Below, piece by piece: positions 43,542 to 52,752 of a DNA stretch of 64,000 nt. Source of the DNA: Bacteroides helcogenes P 36-108 (GTDB lineage: Bacteria > Bacteroidota > Bacteroidia > Bacteroidales > Bacteroidaceae); the NCBI RefSeq assembly GCF_000186225.1, contig NC_014933.1, positions 3,348,001 through 3,412,000 of the forward strand, written 5' to 3'. Every line of letters begins with the position of its first letter. The stretch's first letter is position 1. The translations under genes were made by a program, and so were the position numbers. The notes beneath the pieces were generated by a model. It saw only the letters and a list, made by a program, of their open reading frames with translations, had not been told where the DNA came from and did no database searches.

Positions 43542-44681
43542 ATGAAAAGACAATTAAAAACGAAAGACCCCATTAAAGTACGAATGAAAAAATTATCTAA
43601 CGGTTATCAATCTATATATCTTGATATATATACAAATGGAAAACGGAAATATGAATTCTTAAAACTATACCTGATACCCGAAACGGAAAAAGAAGACAAA
43701 CTCAGAAATGATGAAACTTTAAAACTGGCCAATGCCATCAAATCGCAGAAAATCGTAGAACTCCAGAATGAAACATACAACTTTAATCGCACCGGATTCC
43801 CTCATATAAAACTAATCAATTATATAGAGAAGATAGTACAATCCGGCAGCACAAACAGAGCCAAGAAAGACATTTTACAAGCTATTATTCATCATTTGAA
43901 GCGCTACGACCCACAAGGGATATTGCTCGAAAAGATAGACAAAAGCTATATTTTAGGGTTTATAGAATATCTGAAAAAAGCCAAACAACAGCACCATAAA
44001 GCAGAAAAGGGATTACACACCAACACCCAACTCTACTATTTCAAAATGCTCCGCTACTGCCTAAACCACGCTGTTTCCGAAGAATATATATCTGAGAATC
44101 CCATAAACAAAATAAAAAATGAAGAAAAGCCCAAGAATCACAAAAGGGAAAGGGAATACCTCACCATCAGCGAACTAAAACGTTTGGTCCGTACCCCCTT
44201 TTATAACAAGCTATTGAAACAGGCATTCTTGTTCAGTTGCTTCTGTGGATTGAGACACTGTGACATTGCGGCACTCAAATGGAAAAATATTCACTATGAT
44301 GATGCCCACAATGCTTCCCTAAGCATTGTTCAGCAGAAGACACAAGAAGCCATATCACTGCCTTTAAGCCATGAGGCAGTAAAGTATTTACCGGAAAGGG
44401 ACATGGCACAAGATGATGATACGGTGTTTGCCGGTTTGATATCCTTGAGCCGCAGCAATATAATATTGGATAAATGGGCCAAGCAAGCTGATATACAGAA
44501 GCATATCACCTTCCACGTGGCCCGCCATACACATGCCACTATGCTACTGACATTGGGAGCCGATTTATACACTGTATCCAAGCTGTTGGGACACACAAAT
44601 ATACAGACAACCCAGATTTATGCAAAAATTGTCGATGAAAGCAAAGTAAAAGCCATAGCATTAATACCTGACATCAGTTAA
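43542..44681 (+). CDS. Tyrosine site-specific recombinase (invertase candidate)
   Basis: 379 residues with an intact catalytic set: R238 (FCGLRHCDIAAL), K266 (IVQQKTQEAI), H325-x-x-R328 (FHVARHTHAT), H351 (LLGHTNIQTT) and Tyr nucleophile Y360 (QIYAKIV). An N-terminal arm-binding region and a SAM-like domain (about 85-200) precede it. The family includes Bacteroides Tsr-type invertases as well as transposon integrases. Its position at the exact centre of an inverted twin operon, between inner repeats and not near a tRNA or transfer genes, points to a DNA-inversion role. It lies inside the segment it would invert. Confidence 0.88.
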   Translation: MKRQLKTKDPIKVRMKKLSNGYQSIYLDIYTNGKRKYEFLKLYLIPETEKEDKLRNDETLKLANAIKSQKIVELQNETYNFNRTGFPHIKLINYIEKIVQSGSTNRAKKDILQAIIHHLKRYDPQGILLEKIDKSYILGFIEYLKKAKQQHHKAEKGLHTNTQLYYFKMLRYCLNHAVSEEYISENPINKIKNEEKPKNHKREREYLTISELKRLVRTPFYNKLLKQAFLFSCFCGLRHCDIAALKWKNIHYDDAHNASLSIVQQKTQEAISLPLSHEAVKYLPERDMAQDDDTVFAGLISLSRSNIILDKWAKQADIQKHITFHVARHTHATMLLTLGADLYTVSKLLGHTNIQTTQIYAKIVDESKVKAIALIPDIS

Positions 44682-44865
44682 TGTCTGTATAAGGAAAAGG
44701 TGATGCACGTCATTTTTTTGCACAAAAAACAACATTATGCATGTTCGGAACTATTTCCCATACTTTCGTTGCGAAAGCCATAATCGGTTACTTGTGAACA
44801 TTCTGTACATTCAGAGGGCAGTTTAAAGAAAAAACCACATTATTTCATTATTTCAGATAAAAAGC

Positions 44866-44896
44866 TTTGGTATTATTAAAAATGTGTCTATTTTTG
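44866..44896 (+). promoter_or_regulatory. Promoter of the right outer-membrane operon, inside the invertible segment
   Basis: TTTG 44866-44869, 19 nt, TATTTTTG 44889-44896, then the ATG at 44940. It lies between the inner repeats, so inversion would point it at the left operon. Confidence 0.72.
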
Positions 44897-44939
44897 CACC
44901 GTATTTTGTGTCGTAGCAGATACAAAAAAGAAAAAAAAG

Positions 44940-46187
44940 ATGAGGTATAAAAACTCTAACATAAAAAAGTGCCTAACTACTAAAACAATAGCCTGGTTCG
45001 TAGCGTTCTTTTTATACTGTTTGCTTCCTTTAAGGGGATTTAGCCAAACGGGAGAAAGTGCGGTTAGTGCTTTAGTGGATATGGGATTTGAGAATGTGGG
45101 GTGGACTGAAGATGACAACGAGCGTGTATATGTATTGCAAAATTCGGCATATCGTCTGCAAGGTGTTGGCATTGGAAAAGCGGTTGATGTCATTCAAAAG
45201 TTGGGTTTACCGGAGGAAAAGCCATGCCGGATAATTGTTTTGAACAACAATGTGCCTCAAATCTCTCTTTACTATCACCCCGTGAAAGGTGATACAGTGT
45301 CGAAAGCCGAACGCCGGGATTGGAACGTCAGTTACGATTTGGGCGATTCATGGAAGTTGGCGCAAAAGGTAAAGACGAAAAATCGCTCTTTGTTTAAGGT
45401 TGATGTATTGGTATATCCTCAGCTTTCGCTCAAAAACTTGATAATAACACAAATCTATCAAGTATTGTTTGATTTGAGCCCAGCAGTGGAAGTATCTTTT
45501 TGGAAAGGGATGAAACTGACAGCCCAAGTTAAAATACCCGTTTATAACGATGGATATGGAAACATTGAAGACAAAGTTCATCCGGGACATGTCACTATCT
45601 CACAAAGTGTACGATTGCCATATAATATATTCGGCAGATTGACTATCGGAACTTTTAATTCAAGCAGATATGGCATAGACCTGAGTTTCACCCGTCCCTT
45701 TAAAGATGAACGTTTCAGCCTGTTGGCACGGATAGGATACACTGGTATAGGATATTGGGATGGCTTTAAATATCACTATGACAACAGTGAGAAGTTTTTT
45801 ACATGGACATTGGGGGGAAGTTTTTATTGGCCCCAATACAATGTTCGGTTCAATCTGAAAGCAGAGAAGTATCTGATGAAAGAAAAAGGTATAAAAGCAG
45901 AGATGATACGCCATTTCCGATATTGCTCAATAGGCTTTTATATGATGAAAGCTGAAGGTGCAAAAACAAATGGCGGATTCCGTTTCCAAGTCGCTCTGCC
46001 ACCTTACAAGTATAAAAGGCACAAAAATTGGCCGAGAATAAACACTTCTCCCAATTTCGGAATAGCTTATAACGCCGGTAATGAGCGATATTATTACAAA
46101 CAATATAGAGCAGAAACGAGTGACAATATAATGGAAGAAAACAGTTTTAACCCATATTTTATTAAATCAGAATTGTTAAATTTTTAA
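44940..46187 (+). CDS. YjbH-like outer-membrane protein, complete right copy
   Basis: 415 residues with a long signal peptide (TIAWFVAFFLYCLLPLRGFS, then QTGES). Residues 37-86 (SALVDMGFENVGWTEDDNER, VYVLQNSAYRLQGVGIGKAV) are a small alpha/beta lead domain. Residues 87-135 are the block shared almost exactly with the silent left copy. The rest is a barrel with regular amphipathic strands and family motifs (LSPAVEVSFWKG, PFKDERFSLLARIGYTGIGY, GFRFQVALPPYK). It fits the YjbH/GfcD class of exopolysaccharide-associated barrels. It is the first gene of the right operon and has a good promoter. Expressed in this orientation. Confidence 0.78.
   Translation: MRYKNSNIKKCLTTKTIAWFVAFFLYCLLPLRGFSQTGESAVSALVDMGFENVGWTEDDNERVYVLQNSAYRLQGVGIGKAVDVIQKLGLPEEKPCRIIVLNNNVPQISLYYHPVKGDTVSKAERRDWNVSYDLGDSWKLAQKVKTKNRSLFKVDVLVYPQLSLKNLIITQIYQVLFDLSPAVEVSFWKGMKLTAQVKIPVYNDGYGNIEDKVHPGHVTISQSVRLPYNIFGRLTIGTFNSSRYGIDLSFTRPFKDERFSLLARIGYTGIGYWDGFKYHYDNSEKFFTWTLGGSFYWPQYNVRFNLKAEKYLMKEKGIKAEMIRHFRYCSIGFYMMKAEGAKTNGGFRFQVALPPYKYKRHKNWPRINTSPNFGIAYNAGNERYYYKQYRAETSDNIMEENSFNPYFIKSELLNF
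45198..45344 (+). repeat. Inner inverted repeat, right arm (147 bp)
   Basis: Partner of 43040-43186, beginning at codon 87 (KLGLPEE) of the right YjbH-like gene. Longest identical runs are about 34, 47 and 40 nt. Confidence 0.88.
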
Positions 46188-46199
46188 TTTTAAATTGAG

Positions 46200-47042
46200 A
46201 TGAAGAAAAGTAAATTCTTAAATGGCATGGGTGCGATATTCGCATTTGCCGTAGTATTTATGACAGGTTCTCTACTTACATCTTGTGAGAAAGAGGATTT
46301 GAATGCAACTTTCCAGACCAGTCCTGCAGAAGTTACATTAAACGTATCTGTAATGGATGCATTGACCGGTAATGACGTCACTGCCAAGGCTACGATTACA
46401 GTTACCGGCGCTTTGACCGCTACCGGTACAACAACTTTCGCCAATGGCTTTGCAGGCGGTGCTGTTAACATCACTGCCACTTACGATGGCATGACAGGAA
46501 CGGCTACCGTAAATACAGATGCAAAGAAGGTTGGTGGCAAGATTACTTATAGCGCTAACATCATTCTTTCTTCAGAGTATAACTTTGTTATGAAATCTCA
46601 AGAGGAAGCTGCTATGGTTACAAAACCGTTAAGTGATCAGACTCACTCTCATAATGGCAGTGACTGGTGTTTGAACGACAAAGAGTATATGCTGACGCGC
46701 ACTTTTGAATATTATGCTTACAATGAGCAAAAAGCAACGACAGACTATGCGACATTGAGCAGTTTAGCCACCAGCATGACCTATGACAAGAGCCAAAAGA
46801 AGGAGGTAACATATACTTTCTCTGCATGGTCTTATTACAGAGTAATCTACAAAGGCACTGTTACTACGACCACTTACAACATAGTACGTAAGGGTGGAAC
46901 TGATACAGTTGGTACATTCACTGTTGTTTCCAAGAACAACTATAGCATAGAGCCTGAAGAAGCAGCATTCAATGCACACTACTCTCACGGACACGGTCAT
47001 GGAACTCAAAACGCAGGTGGCGGTCTCATTGAAGCTGAATAA
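46200..47042 (+). CDS. DUF3869 surface lipoprotein, right copy
   Basis: 280 residues. Lipobox SLLTSC followed by EKEDLNAT (surface-export type). The mature part begins with a short repeat of Ig-like beta strands (VTLNVSVMDALTGNDVTAKA, TITVTGALTATGTTTFANGF), then a Tyr/Thr-rich region (MLTRTFEYYAYNEQKATTDY, EVTYTFSAWSYYRVIYKGTV) and ends HYSHGHGHGTQNAGGGLIEA. Apart from the lipobox region and the His/Gly-rich end it has little in common with the left copy, as expected for the variable, exposed part of alternative surface complexes. It is 12 nt after the barrel gene. Confidence 0.75.
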   Translation: MKKSKFLNGMGAIFAFAVVFMTGSLLTSCEKEDLNATFQTSPAEVTLNVSVMDALTGNDVTAKATITVTGALTATGTTTFANGFAGGAVNITATYDGMTGTATVNTDAKKVGGKITYSANIILSSEYNFVMKSQEEAAMVTKPLSDQTHSHNGSDWCLNDKEYMLTRTFEYYAYNEQKATTDYATLSSLATSMTYDKSQKKEVTYTFSAWSYYRVIYKGTVTTTTYNIVRKGGTDTVGTFTVVSKNNYSIEPEEAAFNAHYSHGHGHGTQNAGGGLIEAE

Positions 47043-47091
47043 TGTGTGTGTTTGATAATTAATAACGATAACTTAAAAACGATATAAGAAA

Positions 47092-48252
47092 ATGAAAGCA
47101 AAATTCTTGCTCGCGTCAATTTTATTGGCAAGCTTGACTGTAGCTGGTAATGCACAGGAAGCTAAGAAGAATTATTATACGAAGAAAGCAAGCGACAACT
47201 TGTTCGTTGGCTTTGGCGTTGGCGGTATGTCCGTACTCAACGATGGTTTTAACACTCCGACATTGAATTTTAACATTCAGTTCGGTAAGTATATTACTCC
47301 GGTATGGGGCGTGCGCGGTGTCGTTAGCGGCATCTCACAGAGCCTTGACAACCAAAATAACAGCTACTTTGTCAGTGGTGCTTCTCAATATCACAAATAC
47401 TGCAAAAAGTTTGGTGAAGTAAATTTGGATGCAATGTTGAACTTGATCAATTTGTTCGGCGGCTACAATCCTGACCGTGCATTCAATTTATATTTGTTCG
47501 GCGGTCCTACTGCAAACTACTCTTCCAAGGGTACTTCCTTTACTAACGCTACGACAGCAACAGACGAATATCTTCTTGAAACCAACGGTGACAAGAAAAT
47601 CCGTTTCGGTGCAACAGCCGGTTTAGGATTATCATACGACATCAATGCCAAATGGGCCATCAACCTTGAAGGACGCGTAGGAGTCACTCCTTCTATTTTC
47701 GGTGATGCAAGTGACTGCCGTAAGGCTGAAGCTACTGCCCGCCTAAACTTAGGTGTTGCCTATACTTTCGGCGGCAAGAAATTTGCCCGTGTTTCCAATG
47801 TTGATGAAGATGCGCTCAATGCAGAGATCAATAAATACAGAAGCGAACTTGCACAGGCACAGGCTGACTTGGCTAACGCTAAGAATGCATTGGCTAATGT
47901 GAAGCCTGAAACTAAGGAAGTCGTTAAGGAAGTTCAGGTTGCCGGTCCTCGCGCCATCTTCTTCAAGATCGGTAGTGCCAAGATTGATGACTATGGCAAG
48001 GTTAACATTGAATTGGCCGCTAAGGTGCTGAAAGCTAACTCTGATAAGAAATACAAGATTGCCGGTTATGCTGACAAAGCTACGGGTAGTGCTTCTTGGA
48101 ACCAGAAGTTGTCTGAAAAACGTGCCCAGGCCGTTTACGATGCTCTGATTGCTCAGGGCGTTGACAAAGACCAACTCGAACTCGTAGGATTCGGCGGTAC
48201 TGAGAACATGTTCGGAAAGAACTTCCTGAACCGCGTGGTTATCCTGGAATAA
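47092..48252 (+). CDS. OmpA-family outer-membrane protein, right copy
   Basis: 386 residues, the same length as the left copy: signal peptide (LLASILLASLTVAGNAQ), barrel (NLFVGFGVGGMSVLNDGFNT to VAYTFGGKKFARV), helical linker (INKYRSELAQAQADLANAKN) and OmpA domain (IFFKIGSAKIDDYGKVNIEL). From codon VDKDQLEL to the stop the DNA is identical to the left copy. The barrel loops differ (here NNSYFVSGASQYHK, GTSFTNATTATDEY). Start and stop mirror the left gene exactly (sums 88242). Third gene of the presumably active operon. Confidence 0.86.
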   Translation: MKAKFLLASILLASLTVAGNAQEAKKNYYTKKASDNLFVGFGVGGMSVLNDGFNTPTLNFNIQFGKYITPVWGVRGVVSGISQSLDNQNNSYFVSGASQYHKYCKKFGEVNLDAMLNLINLFGGYNPDRAFNLYLFGGPTANYSSKGTSFTNATTATDEYLLETNGDKKIRFGATAGLGLSYDINAKWAINLEGRVGVTPSIFGDASDCRKAEATARLNLGVAYTFGGKKFARVSNVDEDALNAEINKYRSELAQAQADLANAKNALANVKPETKEVVKEVQVAGPRAIFFKIGSAKIDDYGKVNIELAAKVLKANSDKKYKIAGYADKATGSASWNQKLSEKRAQAVYDALIAQGVDKDQLELVGFGGTENMFGKNFLNRVVILE

Positions 48253-49113
48253 TGCATGTCAAGATGCAATAGACTCTAAAAAGAAGGCGTCTGGATTTTT
48301 CAGACGCCTTTTTTCAATGAGAGACTTGATGCTGCAAGGCATTTTCTGATTCAAACTATTATGTAATGATGAAGTTTAAACGACTTTTTTTCATACTGTT
48401 TTCCTGCTTGTCGTTGGAGGCATCCGCCCAGTTGACGTATGGAACCACAGGACTCCTGCATGCTCCCTCCGCCGAGATGCAACGTGACAAGACCGTCATG
48501 ATTGGCGGTAATTTCATGAACAAGGAACTGACTCCTCCCACCTGGTATTACCATACTTACAATTACTTCCTGAATGTCACCATATTCCCCTGGATGGAAG
48601 TGGCATACACTTGCACCCTGTTCAAAGCCGAGGCACTGGGACTGGCGCCCTACGGATACACGGGATTCACGAATCAGGACAGGTATTTCTCCCTCCGCCT
48701 GAGAGCCTTGAAGGAGGGACAATTCTGGAAGCACATGCCGGCTGTGGTATTCGGAACTTCCGATCCTTACACGGAATCGGGAGACGGGCAAATTTCATCG
48801 ACAGACGGGAACGGCTATTTCTGCCGTTTTTATGTGGCCGCCACCAAGCATATCCCTCTGGGCAGGGAAGAAATAGGCGTGCACCTTTCTTATCTTTATA
48901 ACAAACGGAATGAATACAAGCTGAACGGGCTTGCGCTGGGCGTCACCTATAATCCCACCTTTCATCCGCAATTGAGGCTGATAGCCGAATATGACTCCAA
49001 GGATTTTGCTTTGGGAGCTACCTATTTATTGTTCAACCATCTGCACATACAGATGGAGATGCAGAAGATGCGGTATTTCACAGGAGGACTCACTTATAAG
49101 ATTTACTTAAAAT
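48160..49113 (-). repeat. Outer inverted repeat, right arm (954 bp)
   Basis: Near-perfect reverse complement of 39129-40082. The high identity, compared with diverged flanking genes, means recent duplication or ongoing gene conversion between the arms. Confidence 0.92.
48284..48310 (+). terminator. Terminator between right OmpA-like and YjbH-like genes
   Basis: AAGGCGTCTG (48284-48293) pairs with CAGACGCCTT (48301-48310), followed by TTTT. Mirror image of the left one. Confidence 0.85.
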
Positions 49114-49115
49114 GA
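48366..49115 (+). CDS. YjbH-like outer-membrane protein, right copy
   Basis: 249 residues, identical to the left copy at 39127-39876 except Lys for Arg in FMNKELTPP. Signal peptide to ASAQ, then LTYGTTGLLHAPSAEMQRDK. As both operons end with the same protein, this would be the constant part of the complex while the upstream barrel, lipoprotein and OmpA barrel vary. Its stop lies within the following bidirectional terminator. Confidence 0.78.
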   Translation: MMKFKRLFFILFSCLSLEASAQLTYGTTGLLHAPSAEMQRDKTVMIGGNFMNKELTPPTWYYHTYNYFLNVTIFPWMEVAYTCTLFKAEALGLAPYGYTGFTNQDRYFSLRLRALKEGQFWKHMPAVVFGTSDPYTESGDGQISSTDGNGYFCRFYVAATKHIPLGREEIGVHLSYLYNKRNEYKLNGLALGVTYNPTFHPQLRLIAEYDSKDFALGATYLLFNHLHIQMEMQKMRYFTGGLTYKIYLK

Positions 49116-49151
49116 AGGAGATACCTTTCTTTAAGGTATCTCCTTCATTTT
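49109..49151. terminator. Bidirectional terminator at a convergent junction
   Basis: A perfect 19-bp stem (49109-49127 with 49133-49151) around TCTTT. It ends the right outer-membrane operon on the plus strand and the sulfation operon on the minus strand. Confidence 0.92.
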
Positions 49152-49159
49152 ATACAAAA

Positions 49160-50122
49160 TCAATATACTAACTTCACATTATCAATCCACAGTGAATTTC
49201 CCGGAGAACCGATATATGCTCCACCATGACTTGAGGTAAACTGTAGCAGTAGATGCGTGGGTTCATCGTCGTCCGTGCCCCAAGCCACCTCTCTTACGGG
49301 AACACTTTCTCCCCTACTATTAACGGCATACCGTTCTTCTACCTGAAGACGCATCATGTGAGCTTTATACGCAGGATCACCCGTGATATCTCCATACATG
49401 ATGGAATAGGTGGCGTTATTATGCCAATCGGAGGTAGCATAATAGCGTATGACCATCGTCCCAACGCGCTTGGCATAAATATTACCTTTTTCATCTTCCC
49501 AACGCTTCTGTAAGAAAAGGTTCACTTCAGGAAAATCTTTCCCTTCCACATCTGTAATACGGCTGAACCCTGTTGCCCGAATACGCTTCTCACGATCAGA
49601 CATCTTCACCTTATAATCAAACTGAACGGCAACCGGTTTCTTTGTGAAAGGAATGCCGGAATTCAATATTTTCTGGGGATTCTTAGTTCCCTTTATAGGT
49701 TCGTGTACTTCACCCAAAAACATGGAACCGGCGGCCAATACTGTAATATCTACGATACCCAATACCTTTACACTTTCCATTCGGGTATCCATCCTCGCAC
49801 AAAAACCATCGCCTCTCTGCTCCGGAAAAACAGAAGTATTCGTCTTTGTAATACCTGCCACTTTGGCCATGACATTGGATGTAGCCCATGGAGAGCCACC
49901 CATATTCTTATATGCCTTGTTTTCACGAATTGTGGCAGCCGGACCAATGGCATATACATTTTTAGTGGCCCCGCCAATAATACCCGATTCCTTTATTTGA
50001 CGATCAATCCATTGATCCATATTTCCAAAAGGAATCATTTCTACTTTGTGCTGTGCCAACGCTGTTCCACAACAGAACATAGCAGACAACACGCCCAACA
50101 TACAAACTTTCTTTTGAATCAT
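49160..50122 (-). CDS. Secreted PCMD-domain protein
   Basis: 320 residues, signal peptide (LGVLSAMFCCGTALAQ). The body (PWATSNVMAKVAGITKTNTS, GIVDITVLAAGSMFLGEV, FDYKVKMSDREKRIRATGFS, QFTSSHGGAYIGSPGNSLWI, DNVKLVY) matches the putative carbohydrate metabolism domain (PCMD) found in Bacteroidetes: a beta-sandwich ending in a conserved W-IDNVxLxY. It is last in the sulfation operon, 26 nt after the sulfotransferase. Its role there is unknown; it might bind a sulfated product or a glycan. Confidence 0.75.
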   Translation of the reverse strand: MIQKKVCMLGVLSAMFCCGTALAQHKVEMIPFGNMDQWIDRQIKESGIIGGATKNVYAIGPAATIRENKAYKNMGGSPWATSNVMAKVAGITKTNTSVFPEQRGDGFCARMDTRMESVKVLGIVDITVLAAGSMFLGEVHEPIKGTKNPQKILNSGIPFTKKPVAVQFDYKVKMSDREKRIRATGFSRITDVEGKDFPEVNLFLQKRWEDEKGNIYAKRVGTMVIRYYATSDWHNNATYSIMYGDITGDPAYKAHMMRLQVEERYAVNSRGESVPVREVAWGTDDDEPTHLLLQFTSSHGGAYIGSPGNSLWIDNVKLVY

Positions 50123-50148
50123 CTTACTATATTAAAAGATATTAATTA

Positions 50149-51255
50149 TTACAGTTCATACCTCCACTGATTCAATGCAAAACTCCAATTGTCTTGAACC
50201 AATTGTACCGTGCGATCGTCGTATTTATACTTATTCTTCTTATAGCCTTTCTTGCCACCCACATACTTTTCGATATCGGCATGTGCCTCGGCATATCCCG
50301 GAATTGACAAAGTATTATAAATATATTCGGTCATTCCCATTACATCGGCTTCAAAATCTTCAAATTTCACTTCAATAAGATTACCGGCAGGAACACTCGC
50401 CTTATCTGCTTCATATTTATGATAAAGCTTGGTATATACAGACAAAATATTCTTTTCCAATTCCTCGTTACCGATATCTTGCAACTTCAATGGTTGAATT
50501 GTATTAGTAAAGAAACTGCGGGTACTTTCAAACACCGTATAAGGATTACGCATCAAATAAATAAACTTGGCATTCGGAAACATTTTCACCAGTTCCTTCA
50601 CTCGTCCCGTATGAGGAGGATTTTTACTCAAGAACTGGGTTCCATGCGTATTCCAAAGCGAAATCTTTATCAATTTCATAAAAGTTTCTTCAAACACTTT
50701 CAACTCTGCCTCTGCAATGCCATCAAACAGCAAATACTTATCCGCATATTCTTGCTGATACTTAGGTAAAAACCAAAAGTTGTAATAAGTGTAAGGCATC
50801 ATATTGGCCAAAGCAAATTCTTCTTCCTGCGGAAGATCAACAGCCAACTCCATATTATCCGTAGGACGCTTGTCAGGCATCAGCCAACTCATGCTTTTCT
50901 TAAAAAACGGTTGCCCCCACATCATCAGATGCGGGAATACAGTCTGATAAGTGGTGTTATAGCCAAAATGTTTGTCGCAAGAAAAAACATTGTGCACAAA
51001 CGTCGTTCCACTGCGCCAGTGTCCTAAAATAAATACAGGATCGTGCTCCAATGGTCTATCAGCCAACAGCCTTTTATAACGTCTGTCTTGCAAAGGAGTC
51101 AAAGCAGAGAGCATGCGGCAAACAGCCTTGGTTAAACGGTATTTGCTTTTATAAGCAACATCAATCTCACGCCCTCCTGTTATATCCTTAAATGTTTTCC
51201 AATCAGCACCGACCAATGTATTTATCGGCAGCTTGCTGAATTCTAATAAGCCCAT
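50149..51255 (-). CDS. PAPS-dependent sulfotransferase
   Basis: 368 residues. The 5'-phosphosulfate loop is ILGHWRSGTTFVHNVF (Gly78-Thr85 region) and the 3'-phosphate motif is YLMRNPYTVFESTRSFF; NPPHTGRVKELVKMFPNAKF lies between. It transfers sulfate from PAPS to an acceptor. It is encoded directly after cysN with cysD, cysC and a PAP phosphatase in the same operon. In B. thetaiotaomicron a sulfotransferase next to such genes (reported as BT_0416) sulfonates cholesterol and other steroids; this gene looks like a member of that group by context, but substrate specificity cannot be read off. Confidence 0.85.
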   Translation of the reverse strand: MGLLEFSKLPINTLVGADWKTFKDITGGREIDVAYKSKYRLTKAVCRMLSALTPLQDRRYKRLLADRPLEHDPVFILGHWRSGTTFVHNVFSCDKHFGYNTTYQTVFPHLMMWGQPFFKKSMSWLMPDKRPTDNMELAVDLPQEEEFALANMMPYTYYNFWFLPKYQQEYADKYLLFDGIAEAELKVFEETFMKLIKISLWNTHGTQFLSKNPPHTGRVKELVKMFPNAKFIYLMRNPYTVFESTRSFFTNTIQPLKLQDIGNEELEKNILSVYTKLYHKYEADKASVPAGNLIEVKFEDFEADVMGMTEYIYNTLSIPGYAEAHADIEKYVGGKKGYKKNKYKYDDRTVQLVQDNWSFALNQWRYEL

Positions 51256-51264
51256 CCTTTTCTA

Positions 51265-52728
51265 TTATTTTTCAATTTTTACTTCAAAGCCCTGACGACT
51301 CAAGTCTTTCACAGCCTGCTCTATGGCAGCATAATGTTCAGAAGCAATACCTAACTTCGGCAAATTCAACACAGGAATCTCTTCTGACAAATGCATTTCT
51401 TTATCTTCTACCCTATTGATAATCATTCCCACCGCACTGGTATTATTGGTAATCGGATCAATCAAGATAAACGAACCGCAAGGCTTGTTTTTCTTATACG
51501 GGTCAAAGAATAATTCTTTGGCAGTAGTCAGAATAACACACGCTATCTGATTTAGTTGCATCGGAAGCGTTTCTTTAGTCATCTTTCCATTTTCAATGGA
51601 AAGATGTTCCATTGTGTTAACATCTACCTTATATTTGATATGGTCAATGCGTGTACGGCTCAAATTAGTAGTCTGCTTAATAAAGAAGGATTTATTGATA
51701 TCCATAACCTCCTCATCCATCCATACTAACATGGCTTCAAAATTACGGTCCATAATTGGAAGATTATCGGGATGTACCAACATTTCACCTCGTGAAACGT
51801 CGATCTCATCTTCCAAAGTCAACGTAACAGATTGGGGAGGGAAAGCATAATCCAGTTCTCCATCGTAGGTGACAATACTTTTGACGCGCGACTTCTTACC
51901 CGACGGCAATGCCATAACTTCGTCTCCTTTACGCACAATTCCTGAAGCCACTTTGCCACAGAAGCCGCGAAAGTCAAGATTAGGACGCAATACATATTGC
52001 ACCGGAAAACGAAAATCAGAGAAATTATGATCGTTGCCTATTTGTACTGTTTCCAGGAAATCAAGAAGAGACATACCGTTATACCAAGGTGTACGGTCAG
52101 ACTTCTCTACAACATTATCGCCATCTAATGCCGATAAAGGAATGCAATTGACATCAGGAAGTCCCAAAGGAGCTATAAATTTCTTATATTCGTCTACAAT
52201 CTCGTTAAAACGTTCTTCTGAGAAATCTACCAAGTCCATTTTGTTAACGGCAAGCACTACATGTTTGATTCCCAATAATGAAACCAAGAAAGTATGCCGG
52301 CGAGTCTGTGTGATAACACCCATGCGAGCATCAACTAAAATGATTGCCAGATTAGCAGTAGAACCTCCGGTAATCATATTACGTGTGTACTGTTCATGTC
52401 CCGGAGTATCTGCTATAATAAATTTACGATTGTTCGTTGAAAAATAACGGTAAGCCACGTCAATAGTGATGCCTTGCTCACGTTCGGCTTTCAATCCGTC
52501 CAGCAACAATGCATAGTCAATATGGTCGCCTGCATTCCCTATACGCTTACTATCACGTTCCAATGCATCCAACTGGTCTTCATACAACTTCTTGCTATCA
52601 AATAACAGACGTCCTATCAAAGTTGACTTTCCGTCATCTACCGAACCGGCAGTAAGCAATCTCAGCAAATCTTTTTGCTCGTCTTTATCCAAGAAAGCCT
52701 TTATATCTAACTTATTATCCATCCTCAA
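51265..52728 (-). CDS. cysN: Sulfate adenylyltransferase subunit 1 (GTPase)
   Basis: 487 residues of the EF-Tu-like type: G1 [21 protein letters not shown]3 DTPGHEQY, G4 NKMDL, then two beta-barrels. With CysD it makes adenosine phosphosulfate (APS), driven by GTP hydrolysis. It has no fused CysC domain; a separate cysC is in the operon. It starts 24 nt after cysD and is followed by the sulfotransferase after 9 nt. Confidence 0.95.
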   Translation of the reverse strand: MRMDNKLDIKAFLDKDEQKDLLRLLTAGSVDDGKSTLIGRLLFDSKKLYEDQLDALERDSKRIGNAGDHIDYALLLDGLKAEREQGITIDVAYRYFSTNNRKFIIADTPGHEQYTRNMITGGSTANLAIILVDARMGVITQTRRHTFLVSLLGIKHVVLAVNKMDLVDFSEERFNEIVDEYKKFIAPLGLPDVNCIPLSALDGDNVVEKSDRTPWYNGMSLLDFLETVQIGNDHNFSDFRFPVQYVLRPNLDFRGFCGKVASGIVRKGDEVMALPSGKKSRVKSIVTYDGELDYAFPPQSVTLTLEDEIDVSRGEMLVHPDNLPIMDRNFEAMLVWMDEEVMDINKSFFIKQTTNLSRTRIDHIKYKVDVNTMEHLSIENGKMTKETLPMQLNQIACVILTTAKELFFDPYKKNKPCGSFILIDPITNNTSAVGMIINRVEDKEMHLSEEIPVLNLPKLGIASEHYAAIEQAVKDLSRQGFEVKIEK

Positions 52729-52752
52729 ATTTAATTCTTAATTTTTAATTAC

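Noticed and set aside
43542..44681. Integrase of a conjugative transposon or phage
   Set aside because: No tRNA, no direct repeats of attachment type and no transfer or phage genes around it; the flanks are inverted copies of outer-membrane genes.
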